DNA of 64,000 bases from Actinosynnema sp. ALI-1.44 (GTDB lineage: Bacteria > Actinomycetota > Actinomycetes > Mycobacteriales > Pseudonocardiaceae). A program made the position numbers and the translations under genes. The notes beneath the pieces were generated by a model. The model was given only the letters and a program-made list of their open reading frames with translations. It was not told the origin of the DNA and made no database searches. Positions within the stretch are counted from its first letter, which is position 1, and each line of letters starts with the position of its first letter. Below are positions 37,328-45,047 of the stretch, piece by piece. Location: NCBI RefSeq assembly GCF_001984155.1, contig NZ_MTQO01000047.1, forward strand, positions 62,001 to 126,000, written 5' to 3'.

Positions 37328-38953
37328 TCAGAGAGTCCGCAGCCAGACGGCGGTGTCCGGGGGCAGGTGGTCCCCGGGCACCGGCCCACTGGCCAGGATG
37401 ATCGACTCGTGCCGGGGCAGCGGCACCGGCTCGGCGGCGAGGTTCACCACACACGTGAACCCCGGTTCACGGCTGAACGCGATCACGTCGGCCAACGACA
37501 CGACCCAGTGCATCTCGCCGTCCCCCAGTGCCCGCTCGTCCCGCCGGATTCGTAAAGCCCTGCGGTACAGCGAAAGCATCGAGTCCGGGTCCGCCGCCTC
37601 GGCCTCCGCCGTGTACGCCGCCCACTCCGCGGGCTGCGGCAGCCACGCGCCGCCGGTGCCGAACGAGAACGGGGGAGCGGCCGACCCCCACGGGATCGGC
37701 ACCCGGCAGCCGTCCCTGCCCGGGTCGGCGTGTTTCGTGCGCTCGAACACCGGGTCCTGGCGCAGCTCGTCCGGGATGTCCTCGATCTCCCACAGCCCCA
37801 GCTCTTCGCCCTGGTAGACGTACACGCCCCCGGGCAACGCCATGGTCAGCAACGCCGCCGCGCGGGCCCGTCTGGTGCCCAGGTCACGGTCGACCGGGGT
37901 GCCGTGCCGCCGGTCGGCGAACTCGAACCCCGTGTCGCCGGACCGGCCGTACCGGGTGACGTGCCTGGTCACGTCGTGGTTGGACAGCACCCAGGTCGGC
38001 GGGGCGCCGACCGGCCGGTGGGAGTCCATACTGGACTGGATCACCTCGCGCAGCCGCTTGGCGTCCCACGGGCACGACAGGAAGTCGAAGTTGAACGCCG
38101 AGTGCAGTTCGTCCGGCCGCAGGTAGCGGGCGAACCGGACCGGGTCGGGCAGCCACATCTCGCCGACGAAGATCCGCTCGCCCGGATAGGAGTCCGCGAT
38201 CTCACGCCACGCGCGGTAGACCTCGTGCACGCCGTCCATGTCCGAGAACGGCAACGGGCCGCCTGCCACGCCGTGCACGTCGGGCAGTTCCGGGTCCTTG
38301 ATCAGCCCGTCGGCCACGTCGATGCGCAGCCCGTCGACGCCGCGGTCGAACCAGAACCGGATGATGTCGCGGAACTCCGCGTGCACCTCGGGGTTGGTCC
38401 AGTTGAAGTCCGGCTGGCGCGAGCTGTAGAGGTGCAGGAACCACTCGCCGTCCGCGACCCTGGTCCACGCGGGCCCGCCGAACCTCGACTGCCAGTCGTT
38501 CGGCGGCAGTTCGCCGTGCTCGCCGCGACCGGGCCGGAACCAGAACCGGTCCCGCTCGGGTGATCCCGGCCCCGCCGCCACCGCGGCCGCGAACCACGGG
38601 TGCTCGTCCGAGCAGTGGTTGGGCACGATGTCGATGATGATCCGGATACCCAGCGCGTGCGCCTCCGCGATCAGCAGTTCCGCCTCGTCGAGCGTGCCGA
38701 ACGACGGGTCGATGTCCCGGTGGTCCGACACGTCGTAGCCGCCGTCGTCCATCGGCGACGGGTACCACGGGCAGAACCAGATCGCGTCGATGCCCAGGTC
38801 CGCGAGGTACGGCAGGCGCGAGCGGACGCCGGCGAGGTCGCCGATCCCGTCACCGTTGCCGTCGGCGAAGCTGCGGAGGTACACCTGGTAGATCGCCGCG
38901 CCACGCCACCAAGCGGTGGGCGTGTCCGGGGAGAGGTCATTGGAAACGGACAC
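37328..38953 (-). CDS. GH13 alpha-glucosidase (oligo-1,6-glucosidase type)
   Basis: 541 residues, no signal peptide, so cytoplasmic. Four GH13 conserved regions are visible: IIIDIVPNHCSDEHPWF, GVDGLRIDVADG with the nucleophile Asp, RIFVGEMW with the acid/base Glu, and WVLSNHDVTRH. The calcium-site loop FADGNGDGIGDLAG marks the oligo-1,6-glucosidase/alpha-glucosidase group. It should hydrolyse the alpha-glucosides imported by the ABC transporter encoded just upstream. GTG 38953 is chosen, with a GGAGGAAC-type site. Last gene of the binding protein-permease-permease-GH13 cluster, 33 bases after the permease. Confidence 0.92.
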   Translation of the reverse strand: MSVSNDLSPDTPTAWWRGAAIYQVYLRSFADGNGDGIGDLAGVRSRLPYLADLGIDAIWFCPWYPSPMDDGGYDVSDHRDIDPSFGTLDEAELLIAEAHALGIRIIIDIVPNHCSDEHPWFAAAVAAGPGSPERDRFWFRPGRGEHGELPPNDWQSRFGGPAWTRVADGEWFLHLYSSRQPDFNWTNPEVHAEFRDIIRFWFDRGVDGLRIDVADGLIKDPELPDVHGVAGGPLPFSDMDGVHEVYRAWREIADSYPGERIFVGEMWLPDPVRFARYLRPDELHSAFNFDFLSCPWDAKRLREVIQSSMDSHRPVGAPPTWVLSNHDVTRHVTRYGRSGDTGFEFADRRHGTPVDRDLGTRRARAAALLTMALPGGVYVYQGEELGLWEIEDIPDELRQDPVFERTKHADPGRDGCRVPIPWGSAAPPFSFGTGGAWLPQPAEWAAYTAEAEAADPDSMLSLYRRALRIRRDERALGDGEMHWVVSLADVIAFSREPGFTCVVNLAAEPVPLPRHESIILASGPVPGDHLPPDTAVWLRTL

Positions 38954-38986
38954 GGGGGTTCCTCCCTGTGATGGCTGCTTGGGTTG

Positions 38987-39856
38987 TCAGCCCTTGACGC
39001 TGCCCGCGGTCAGGCCGGCCAGGATGTGCCGCTGGAAGAACAGGAACAGCAGCACCATCGGCACGCTGGCCAGCACGAGCCCGGCGAGCAGGATGTTGAG
39101 CGGCATGTCGATCTCCATCCGCTGCAGCGCCACCGAGAGCGTCTGCCTGGTCGGATCGGGGAACACCAGCAGCGGCCAGATGAAGTCCTTCCACGCGGCC
39201 ACGACGGCCAGGATCGACACCACGGCGATGATCGGCTTGGCGATCGGCAGCACGATCCGCACCAGGATGCGGAGCTGACCGGCGCCGTCGAGCACGGCCG
39301 CTTCGAGCAGCTCGCCGGGGATCTGGTCGAAGAACCGCTTCAGCAGGTAGATGTTGAACGCGTTCGCGGCGGCGGGGAACCAGATCGCGGTCGGCGAGTT
39401 GATCAGGTTGACACCGAAGATCGGCAAGTCGGTGATCGTGACGTACGTCGGCACCAGCAGCGCGGACGCGGGCACCATCAGCGTGGCCAGCATCAGCGCC
39501 AGGATCTTGTTGCCCAGAACCGGCCGCAGCTTCGACAGGGCGTACGCGGCCGGGACGTCGACCGCCAGCTGGACCAGCCACGCGCCCAGCGCGACGAGCA
39601 CGGTGTTGCCGAAGTACTTCAGCAGGTCCAGCCGTTGCCACGACTCACCCCACACATCGGGGTGCCACTGCTCCGGCAACAACGTCGGTGGCGTGCGGAC
39701 GAGCTCGGCCGGTGCCTTCATCGCGCCGGTGATGGCCCAGTACAAGGGAAACACGAACGCCAGCAGGAACAGCAGCATGACGACGGTGAAGACCAGCCAG
39801 TAGATCGCCTTGCCGCGCCCGCTGCGCAGCTGGGTCGGCGAGACCAGGGTACGCAT
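38987..39856 (-). CDS. Sugar ABC transporter permease (MalG type)
   Basis: 289 residues with six membrane helices. The EAA loop that contacts the ATPase reads EAAVLDGAGQLRILVRIVLP. The N-terminus MRTLVSPTQL follows ATG 39856, whose A overlaps the TGA of the preceding permease (TGATG), so the two are translationally coupled; a much longer upward reading of the frame is antisense to the other permease and rejected. Belongs to the CUT1 family importing di- and oligosaccharides. Confidence 0.93.
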   Translation of the reverse strand: MRTLVSPTQLRSGRGKAIYWLVFTVVMLLFLLAFVFPLYWAITGAMKAPAELVRTPPTLLPEQWHPDVWGESWQRLDLLKYFGNTVLVALGAWLVQLAVDVPAAYALSKLRPVLGNKILALMLATLMVPASALLVPTYVTITDLPIFGVNLINSPTAIWFPAAANAFNIYLLKRFFDQIPGELLEAAVLDGAGQLRILVRIVLPIAKPIIAVVSILAVVAAWKDFIWPLLVFPDPTRQTLSVALQRMEIDMPLNILLAGLVLASVPMVLLFLFFQRHILAGLTAGSVKG

Positions 39857-40821
39857 CAGTCCTCGCTCCTCGTCCTGGTCAGTCGCAGGTACACGCCGGC
39901 GAAGATGCCCAGTGCCACCAGCAGCAACAGACTCATCGCGCTCGCCGATCCGAAGTCGTTGTACGTGAACGCATAGCGGTACAACAACAACAGCACGGTG
40001 ACCGTGGAGTCCTCCGGTCCGCCACCGGTCATCACGTACGGTTCCGTGAACACCTGCATCGTGGCAACGACCTGCAACAGCAACAACACCATCAGCACGA
40101 ACCGGGTCTGCGGGATCGTCACGTGCCACAGGCGTTGGAACAACCCGGCGCCGTCCAGTTCGGCCGATTCGTAGAGCTCACCGGGGATGGTCTGCAACGC
40201 GGCAAGGTAGATCAGCGTGGTCGAGCCCATGTTGGCCCATGTGGACACGATAACCAACGAAACCATTGCCGTGCTTGAAGAATCCAACCATGCGCTGTCC
40301 GGCAGGCCGACCGCGCCGAGCGCGGCGTTGGCCAGCCCGGGGCCCGGGTTGTAGATCCACTTCCACAGCATCGCCACGACCACCGGCGGCAGCATCACCG
40401 GCAGGTACACCGCGACGCGGAAGAACGCCTTGGCGTGCCGCAGTTCGTTGAGCAGGACCGCGGTCACGAACGGCACCGCGAAGCCGAGCAATAACGCGAT
40501 CGCGGTGAACTGCAGCGTGTTCAGCCATGCCGTGGCGAACAGCGGGTCGGCGAACAGCCGGGCGAAGTTGTCGAATCCGACCCACTTCGGCGGGTCGACG
40601 AAGTTGACCTCCTGGAAGGACAACAGGACTCCGCGCACGATCGGGTACCAGGAGAACAGAGCGAAGACCACGAGCGCCGCGGCCAGCAACCCGTACGCCG
40701 TCAGGTTGTCGTTGATCTTGCGCCGCAACCTGGTCGTCGTCCTCACCGCGGGCGGGGCCTCGACCGGCCACTGGGGGGAGCCGGTCGAGGCCGGTGCCTC
40801 ACTTGACTTGAGCGAGGGCAC
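39856..40821 (-). CDS. Sugar ABC transporter permease (MalF type)
   Basis: 321 residues: about 30 hydrophilic residues, then six membrane helices. The EAA loop is ESAELDGAGLFQRLWHVTIP. GTG 40821 lies inside the last codons of the binding-protein gene (23-base overlap); an in-frame GTG at 40746 would drop 25 residues and is possible. Partner of the MalG-type permease. No ATP-binding subunit is encoded nearby, as is usual for actinomycete CUT1 systems that share an MsiK-type ATPase. Confidence 0.92.
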   Translation of the reverse strand: MPSLKSSEAPASTGSPQWPVEAPPAVRTTTRLRRKINDNLTAYGLLAAALVVFALFSWYPIVRGVLLSFQEVNFVDPPKWVGFDNFARLFADPLFATAWLNTLQFTAIALLLGFAVPFVTAVLLNELRHAKAFFRVAVYLPVMLPPVVVAMLWKWIYNPGPGLANAALGAVGLPDSAWLDSSSTAMVSLVIVSTWANMGSTTLIYLAALQTIPGELYESAELDGAGLFQRLWHVTIPQTRFVLMVLLLLQVVATMQVFTEPYVMTGGGPEDSTVTVLLLLYRYAFTYNDFGSASAMSLLLLVALGIFAGVYLRLTRTRSED

Positions 40822-42175
40822 TGTTGACCTTGGCTTCCGCTTCGGACAGCAGGTGGTCGACGGTGGCGTCCTTGTTGGTCAGCACGCCCTGCATCACGTT
40901 GTCCAGCGCGGCGTAGATCTGCTGGGCGTTCGGCGGTTCCAGGTTGCCCTTGAGCTTGGTGTTGCCGTCCAGGTAGGACGCGAAGTTCTTCTCGGGCACG
41001 TTGGCGTACTTGGTTTTCAGCTCGGACTGCTTGGCGCGCGTGTCGCCGGTGTAGATGTCCGGCGTCGGGGTCGCGGGCAGGCCGATCGGCTGCTTCTCGT
41101 CCAGGTACTGCTTGATCCGCGGCTCGATCCGGTCCGGTGCGAGGTACTTCCAGTCGATCCACTTCAACCCGGCCTTGATCTTGTCCGGCGACGCCTTCGG
41201 GTTGATCATGTAGCCCTCGCCGCCGAGCAGGGTGCCCTGCCCGCCGGGCATCGCGGCTACGCCGTAGTCGTCGTACTTGCCCTTGAACTCCTTGACCAGG
41301 ACGGGGACGTTGTCCGGTGCGCCGAGGTACATGCCCAGCTGGCCCGCTCCCATCAGGCGCTGCACGTCCGTGGCCTCAAGCAGTTGCTTGTCGCCCATGG
41401 CGTTGTCGGTCCAGCGCATCTCCTTGAGCAACCGCAGGGCCTCCTTGACCTTGGCGTTGTTGAAGTCAGCCGTCCATTTCCCGCCTTCCTGCCTGGCGAT
41501 CTGGCTGCCCATGGCATACGCCCAGGTGACGAGGTGCCAGCCGCCCTGGTTGTTCTTGCTCAGGTCGGCGAACCCGACGGTGCCGTTGCCCAGCGCCGCG
41601 ATCTTCTGCGCGGCCGTGCGCACCTCGTCCCAGGTGGCCGGTGGCTTGTCCGGGTCGAGTCCGGCTTTGGTGAACAGCGCCCGGTTGTAGAGCAGGCCCA
41701 TCGAGTAGTTGGCCGTCGGCAGGCCGTAGACCTTGCCGTTGCGGTCTTTGAAGATGTCGAGCAGCGCCGGTTGCAGCTGCTTGATCACCGCCATGTCCTT
41801 GACGTGGTCGGTGATGTCGGCGGCCTGCCTGCGGGCGATGATGCTCGCCGGGTCGGTGAAGTAGACGTAGTAGACGTCTTCCAGCTGGCCGCCCGCGAGT
41901 TTCGCGGAGAACGTCTTGGGGTCCATGAACCCCTCGTGCGGGACGATGTCGATGTCCGGGTTGAGCTTCTCGAACTCGGCCACGTCCGCGTCGAAGATCC
42001 TGCGTTCGACCGCCTGGCTGCTCGGCGGCTGGCCGGTGACCGTGATGGCCACCTTGCCGCTGCCGGTCTGCTGGTTCGATGACTCGCTCCCGCAGGCCGG
42101 CAGGCCTAATGCGGTGATGACGACAAGAACTGCCGCCCTGCGGGCAAGGGTTCTCTGCATGGCAAGCCGCCCCAT
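40799..42175 (-). CDS. Sugar-binding lipoprotein of the ABC transporter
   Basis: 458 residues, family 1 extracellular solute-binding protein. The signal ends in the lipobox LPAC (VLVVITALGLPAC), so it is lipid-anchored outside the membrane. The mature part has the two-lobe pattern with FEKLNPDIDIVPHEGF early and WKYLAPDRIEP late. ATG 42175 (GRLAMQRTL) has GGAAG upstream; ATG 42160 (QRTLARR) is an equally usable start for the signal peptide. It heads the transport cluster, and the region before it holds two CGCAA sites that may be bound by the LacI regulator. Confidence 0.92.
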   Translation of the reverse strand: MGRLAMQRTLARRAAVLVVITALGLPACGSESSNQQTGSGKVAITVTGQPPSSQAVERRIFDADVAEFEKLNPDIDIVPHEGFMDPKTFSAKLAGGQLEDVYYVYFTDPASIIARRQAADITDHVKDMAVIKQLQPALLDIFKDRNGKVYGLPTANYSMGLLYNRALFTKAGLDPDKPPATWDEVRTAAQKIAALGNGTVGFADLSKNNQGGWHLVTWAYAMGSQIARQEGGKWTADFNNAKVKEALRLLKEMRWTDNAMGDKQLLEATDVQRLMGAGQLGMYLGAPDNVPVLVKEFKGKYDDYGVAAMPGGQGTLLGGEGYMINPKASPDKIKAGLKWIDWKYLAPDRIEPRIKQYLDEKQPIGLPATPTPDIYTGDTRAKQSELKTKYANVPEKNFASYLDGNTKLKGNLEPPNAQQIYAALDNVMQGVLTNKDATVDHLLSEAEAKVNSALAQVK

Positions 42176-42232
42176 CTCAGCTTCCGATGACGCTGTGTGA
42201 TGGCGCTCACCTTAAGAGACGTGAACGAGTAT

Positions 42233-42260
42233 CCGCAATATGTCGATGAAATTTCGCAAC
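42233..42260. promoter_or_regulatory. Paired CGCAA half-sites before the binding-protein gene
   Basis: CGCAA at 42234-42238 and 42255-42259 are 21 bases apart, two helical turns. The same half-site and its complement TTGCG/TTGCA occur upstream of the lacI-type gene. They are candidate operators for that repressor; not proven. Confidence 0.4.
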
Positions 42261-42271
42261 TAACGAACAGC

Positions 42272-43279
42272 TTACCGAGCAGCTGGCGCGGTCGACCCCC
42301 TGACGACGAGTTCCGGCTCGAACAGCAGCTCCTCGTCGGTCACCGACGAGCCGTTGATCTGCATGGTCAACAGGTCGACCGCGGCCCGGCCCATCGCCTC
42401 GATCGGCTGGCGGATGGTGGTCAGCGGCGGGTCGACGCAGTTCATGAACGCCGAGTCGTCGTACCCGATCACCGACACGTCCTGCGGGACCGACAGCCCC
42501 TGGCGGCGCACCGCGCGGATCGCGCCGAGCGCCTGCGGGTCGCTGGCGCACACGATGCCCGTGATCCCCCGTTTCACCAGGCGCGCCGCCGCGGCCTGGC
42601 CGCCTTCCAGCGAGAACATCGCGTGTTCGAACCAGTCCGGCTCGACGGCCAGGTCCGCCGCCTTGGCCGCCGCGGCGAACGCGTCCTGCTTGCGCTGGGA
42701 CGGCACGTGGTCGCTGGGGCCGAGGACCATGCCGACCCTGGTGTGCCCCAACGAGACCAGGTGGGTCAGCGCCTGTTCGGCGGCCACCGCGTCGTCGCAG
42801 GACACCCGGGGGAAACCGAGGTGCTCGATGGCCGCGTTGATCAACACGGTCGGCAGGTTGCGTTCGGTCAGCCTGCCGTAGTGGTCGTGGCCCTGGTCGG
42901 CCTGCGCGTACAGGCCACCGGCGAACACCACGCCGGACACGTGCTGCTGCAACAGCAACTCGATGTAGTCGGCCTCGGAGACCCCGCCTGCCGTGCGGGT
43001 GCACAGCACCGGCGTGAACCCCTGCTGGGCCAGCCCGTTGCCGATGATCTCGCCGAACGCGGGGAAGATCGGGTTCTGCAGCTCGGGCAGCACGAGCCCG
43101 ACCAGCCGGGCCCGTTCGCCGCGCAGCTGCGTCGGCCGCTCGTAGCCCAGCACGTCCAGCGCGGTCAGCACGGCGGTCCGGGTGCTCTCCGAGACACCCG
43201 GCTTCCCGTTGAGCACCCGGCTCACGGTCGCCTCGCTCACGCCGACCTTGCGGGCGACTTCGGCAAGTCTTCGCGTCAT
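42272..43279 (-). CDS. LacI-family transcriptional regulator
   Basis: 335 residues. The N-terminal LacI helix-turn-helix (RRLAEVARKVGVSEATVSRVLNG, residues 3-25) with hinge helix is followed by a periplasmic-binding-protein-like sensor core (LVGLVLPELQNPIFPAFGEI ... VIGYDDSAFMNCVDPPLTTI). It is likely a sugar-responsive repressor of the adjacent transporter/GH13 genes and possibly the exported glycosidase operon. ATG 43279 sits seven bases after TATAGT (43293-43288), suggesting a leaderless message. Divergent from the VanY gene. Confidence 0.93.
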   Translation of the reverse strand: MTRRLAEVARKVGVSEATVSRVLNGKPGVSESTRTAVLTALDVLGYERPTQLRGERARLVGLVLPELQNPIFPAFGEIIGNGLAQQGFTPVLCTRTAGGVSEADYIELLLQQHVSGVVFAGGLYAQADQGHDHYGRLTERNLPTVLINAAIEHLGFPRVSCDDAVAAEQALTHLVSLGHTRVGMVLGPSDHVPSQRKQDAFAAAAKAADLAVEPDWFEHAMFSLEGGQAAAARLVKRGITGIVCASDPQALGAIRAVRRQGLSVPQDVSVIGYDDSAFMNCVDPPLTTIRQPIEAMGRAAVDLLTMQINGSSVTDEELLFEPELVVRGSTAPAAR

Positions 43280-43282
43280 GAC

Positions 43283-43327
43283 CGCAACTATATGACAATC
43301 CTTGCAGGCTGTTTGCGGCCATTTGCA
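43283..43327. promoter_or_regulatory. Array of TTGCA/TTGCG half-sites upstream of the LacI gene
   Basis: TTGCA (43302), TTGCG (43313) and TTGCA (43323) are direct repeats spaced 11 and 10 bases, with a complementary CGCAA at 43283-43287. They overlap the likely -35 and -10 of the lacI-type gene, as expected for autoregulation. Role inferred from spacing and gene context. Confidence 0.45.
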
Positions 43328-43374
43328 GTCACGTTCACCGGATCAGGGCGTTACGAACCAGCGGCCCGGCCGTT

Positions 43375-44979
43375 GTGCCTGGTGTGCGAGTAGGTGCGGG
43401 ACTGCTGGCTGTGGCCGTGTTGCTGGGTGCGCAGCCGCAGGAAGAGGCGGGTGTCGCGCCAGGTACCGCAGTGCCCGACACGCGGCCGGGCGAGGCGTTC
43501 GCGGACCCAATTGTCGCGCAATTGCAGCGCACGGCATCAGACGTGCAACGTGAACTCGGCTCGCTCGCCAACGACATCCACACGGCTGAGCAAGCCGTGC
43601 GCGAGTCGTCGGCCGGGTTGGACACGGCACGCGCCGCCCGCGAAGAAGCCGACGCCGCCGTACGGGCGCGTCAGGCGGACATGGACCGTTACGCCGCGGC
43701 GCTGCTCGCCGCGCACGGCCGTCCCAACCAGTTCAAGGTGTTCCTGCTGGCCCGGTCCCCGGCGGACTTCCTCGGCGGCTCCAGCCTGATGGCCCGTGTG
43801 CAGGAAGCCGAGACCGAAGAACTGACCGGCGCCATTCGACGCCACCAGGCCGCCGTGCGTGCCGAAGAGGCGGCATCCGCCGCGGTGAAGAACGCCACGG
43901 ACCGCAAGGCGGACCTGGACCGTCGCAACGGCGACGCCACCAACCGGGCGGCGGCGCTCACCGGTGAGTTCCGGGCGAAACTCGCCGCGACCAACTCCGC
44001 TGTCGTGGCGCTGCAACAAGCGCAACGCACCCGCAACGAGCAGACAGCGGCGAACTGGCGCGCCTACACCGACAAACTGGCCGCTGCGGGCATCAAGCCT
44101 GGCGCAAGCGCCACGGAAGTCGCGCTGCCGTCGGGCGAGCGTCTGCAAGTCATGCCGGAGAGCACGATCCGCGCGGTGACAGCCGCCGTCGGGGCGCTGG
44201 GCAAGCCGTACGCGCCGCAAGGCGACGGCCCGGACGCCTACTCGTGCGACGGACTGACCCGCTCCGCCTTCGGCCTGCGGGGCTCCGCGGCCGAGCAGAT
44301 GGCCGTGCTGCAGCCCGTCACCGACCCGCGGCCGGGTGACCTGGTGTTCATCGGGCCGGAGCGCTACGGCGTGCAGAGCGTCGGCGTGGTGCTGGACCCG
44401 CGCACGATGATCACCGCCGACGCCCGGCTCGTCAGTGTCGTCGTGTCGGACATCCCGCCGTCCGTGCTCGGTTACGCACGACCATCGTCGCCTCGTCGTC
44501 CCGCACAACCCGTCCCCCAGCGCACGGACACCGGGCTGGTGTGGCGATGCGGGGGAGTGGACCTGCCCACGGGTGGGTGGAGTGGCTATCCCAACGGGCT
44601 CATCCCCGCGTCCGCGTTGTGCCCCATCGGCGTAGGCACCCACCGGTTGCGGTGTGACGCCGCGTTCTCGTTCCAGGGACTGTCCGCCGCGTTCGGTTCG
44701 GCGTTCGGGCGGCCGTTGTGCGTGACGGACTCGTACCGCACGTTCGAGGAGCAGGTCCGGCTGTACGGCGTGAAACCCGCGTTGGCCGCGGTGCCAGGGA
44801 CCAGCAACCACGGCTGGGGCCTCGCGGTCGACCTTTGCGGCGGCGCCCAGTCGTTCGGCACGGCCGAGCACGCGTGGCTGCGTGCCAACGCGGGCCGGTT
44901 CGGCTGGCGCAACCCGCCGTGGGCCCAGCCGGGGCGTGGCCGGGAGGAACCGTGGCACTGGGAATTCGGCAGCGGCTGA
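43375..44979 (+). CDS. Secreted VanY-type carboxypeptidase with coiled coil and degenerate NlpC/P60 domain
   Basis: 534 residues. A short N-terminal signal (AGLLAVAVLLGA), a coiled-coil domain (about 45-235), an NlpC/P60-like domain (about 262-375), and a C-terminal VanY D-Ala-D-Ala carboxypeptidase (about 405-532). The P60 part keeps Cys291 (YSCDGL) but the catalytic His position in YGVQSVGVVLDP is Ser335, so it is probably inactive. The VanY part keeps its zinc and catalytic residues: TDSYRTFEEQ, SNHGWGLAVDL and EPWHWEF. GTG 43375 or GTG 43384 can serve as start. Expected to trim peptidoglycan stem peptides at the cell surface, with the coiled coil as a regulator as in RipC-like proteins. 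Confidence 0.85.
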   Translation: MPGVRVGAGLLAVAVLLGAQPQEEAGVAPGTAVPDTRPGEAFADPIVAQLQRTASDVQRELGSLANDIHTAEQAVRESSAGLDTARAAREEADAAVRARQADMDRYAAALLAAHGRPNQFKVFLLARSPADFLGGSSLMARVQEAETEELTGAIRRHQAAVRAEEAASAAVKNATDRKADLDRRNGDATNRAAALTGEFRAKLAATNSAVVALQQAQRTRNEQTAANWRAYTDKLAAAGIKPGASATEVALPSGERLQVMPESTIRAVTAAVGALGKPYAPQGDGPDAYSCDGLTRSAFGLRGSAAEQMAVLQPVTDPRPGDLVFIGPERYGVQSVGVVLDPRTMITADARLVSVVVSDIPPSVLGYARPSSPRRPAQPVPQRTDTGLVWRCGGVDLPTGGWSGYPNGLIPASALCPIGVGTHRLRCDAAFSFQGLSAAFGSAFGRPLCVTDSYRTFEEQVRLYGVKPALAAVPGTSNHGWGLAVDLCGGAQSFGTAEHAWLRANAGRFGWRNPPWAQPGRGREEPWHWEFGSG

Positions 44980-45047
44980 CGGGCGGCTGACGGGGACGGA
45001 AAGAACAAGACTGTTTCTTCGCAGGTCAGCCAGGCACCCTCGACGGC

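Noticed and set aside
44980-45047. Rifamycin-associated element before the HelD/HelR-like gene
   Set aside because: The consensus GGGGCTTGCGGCAAG is not present in the gap.
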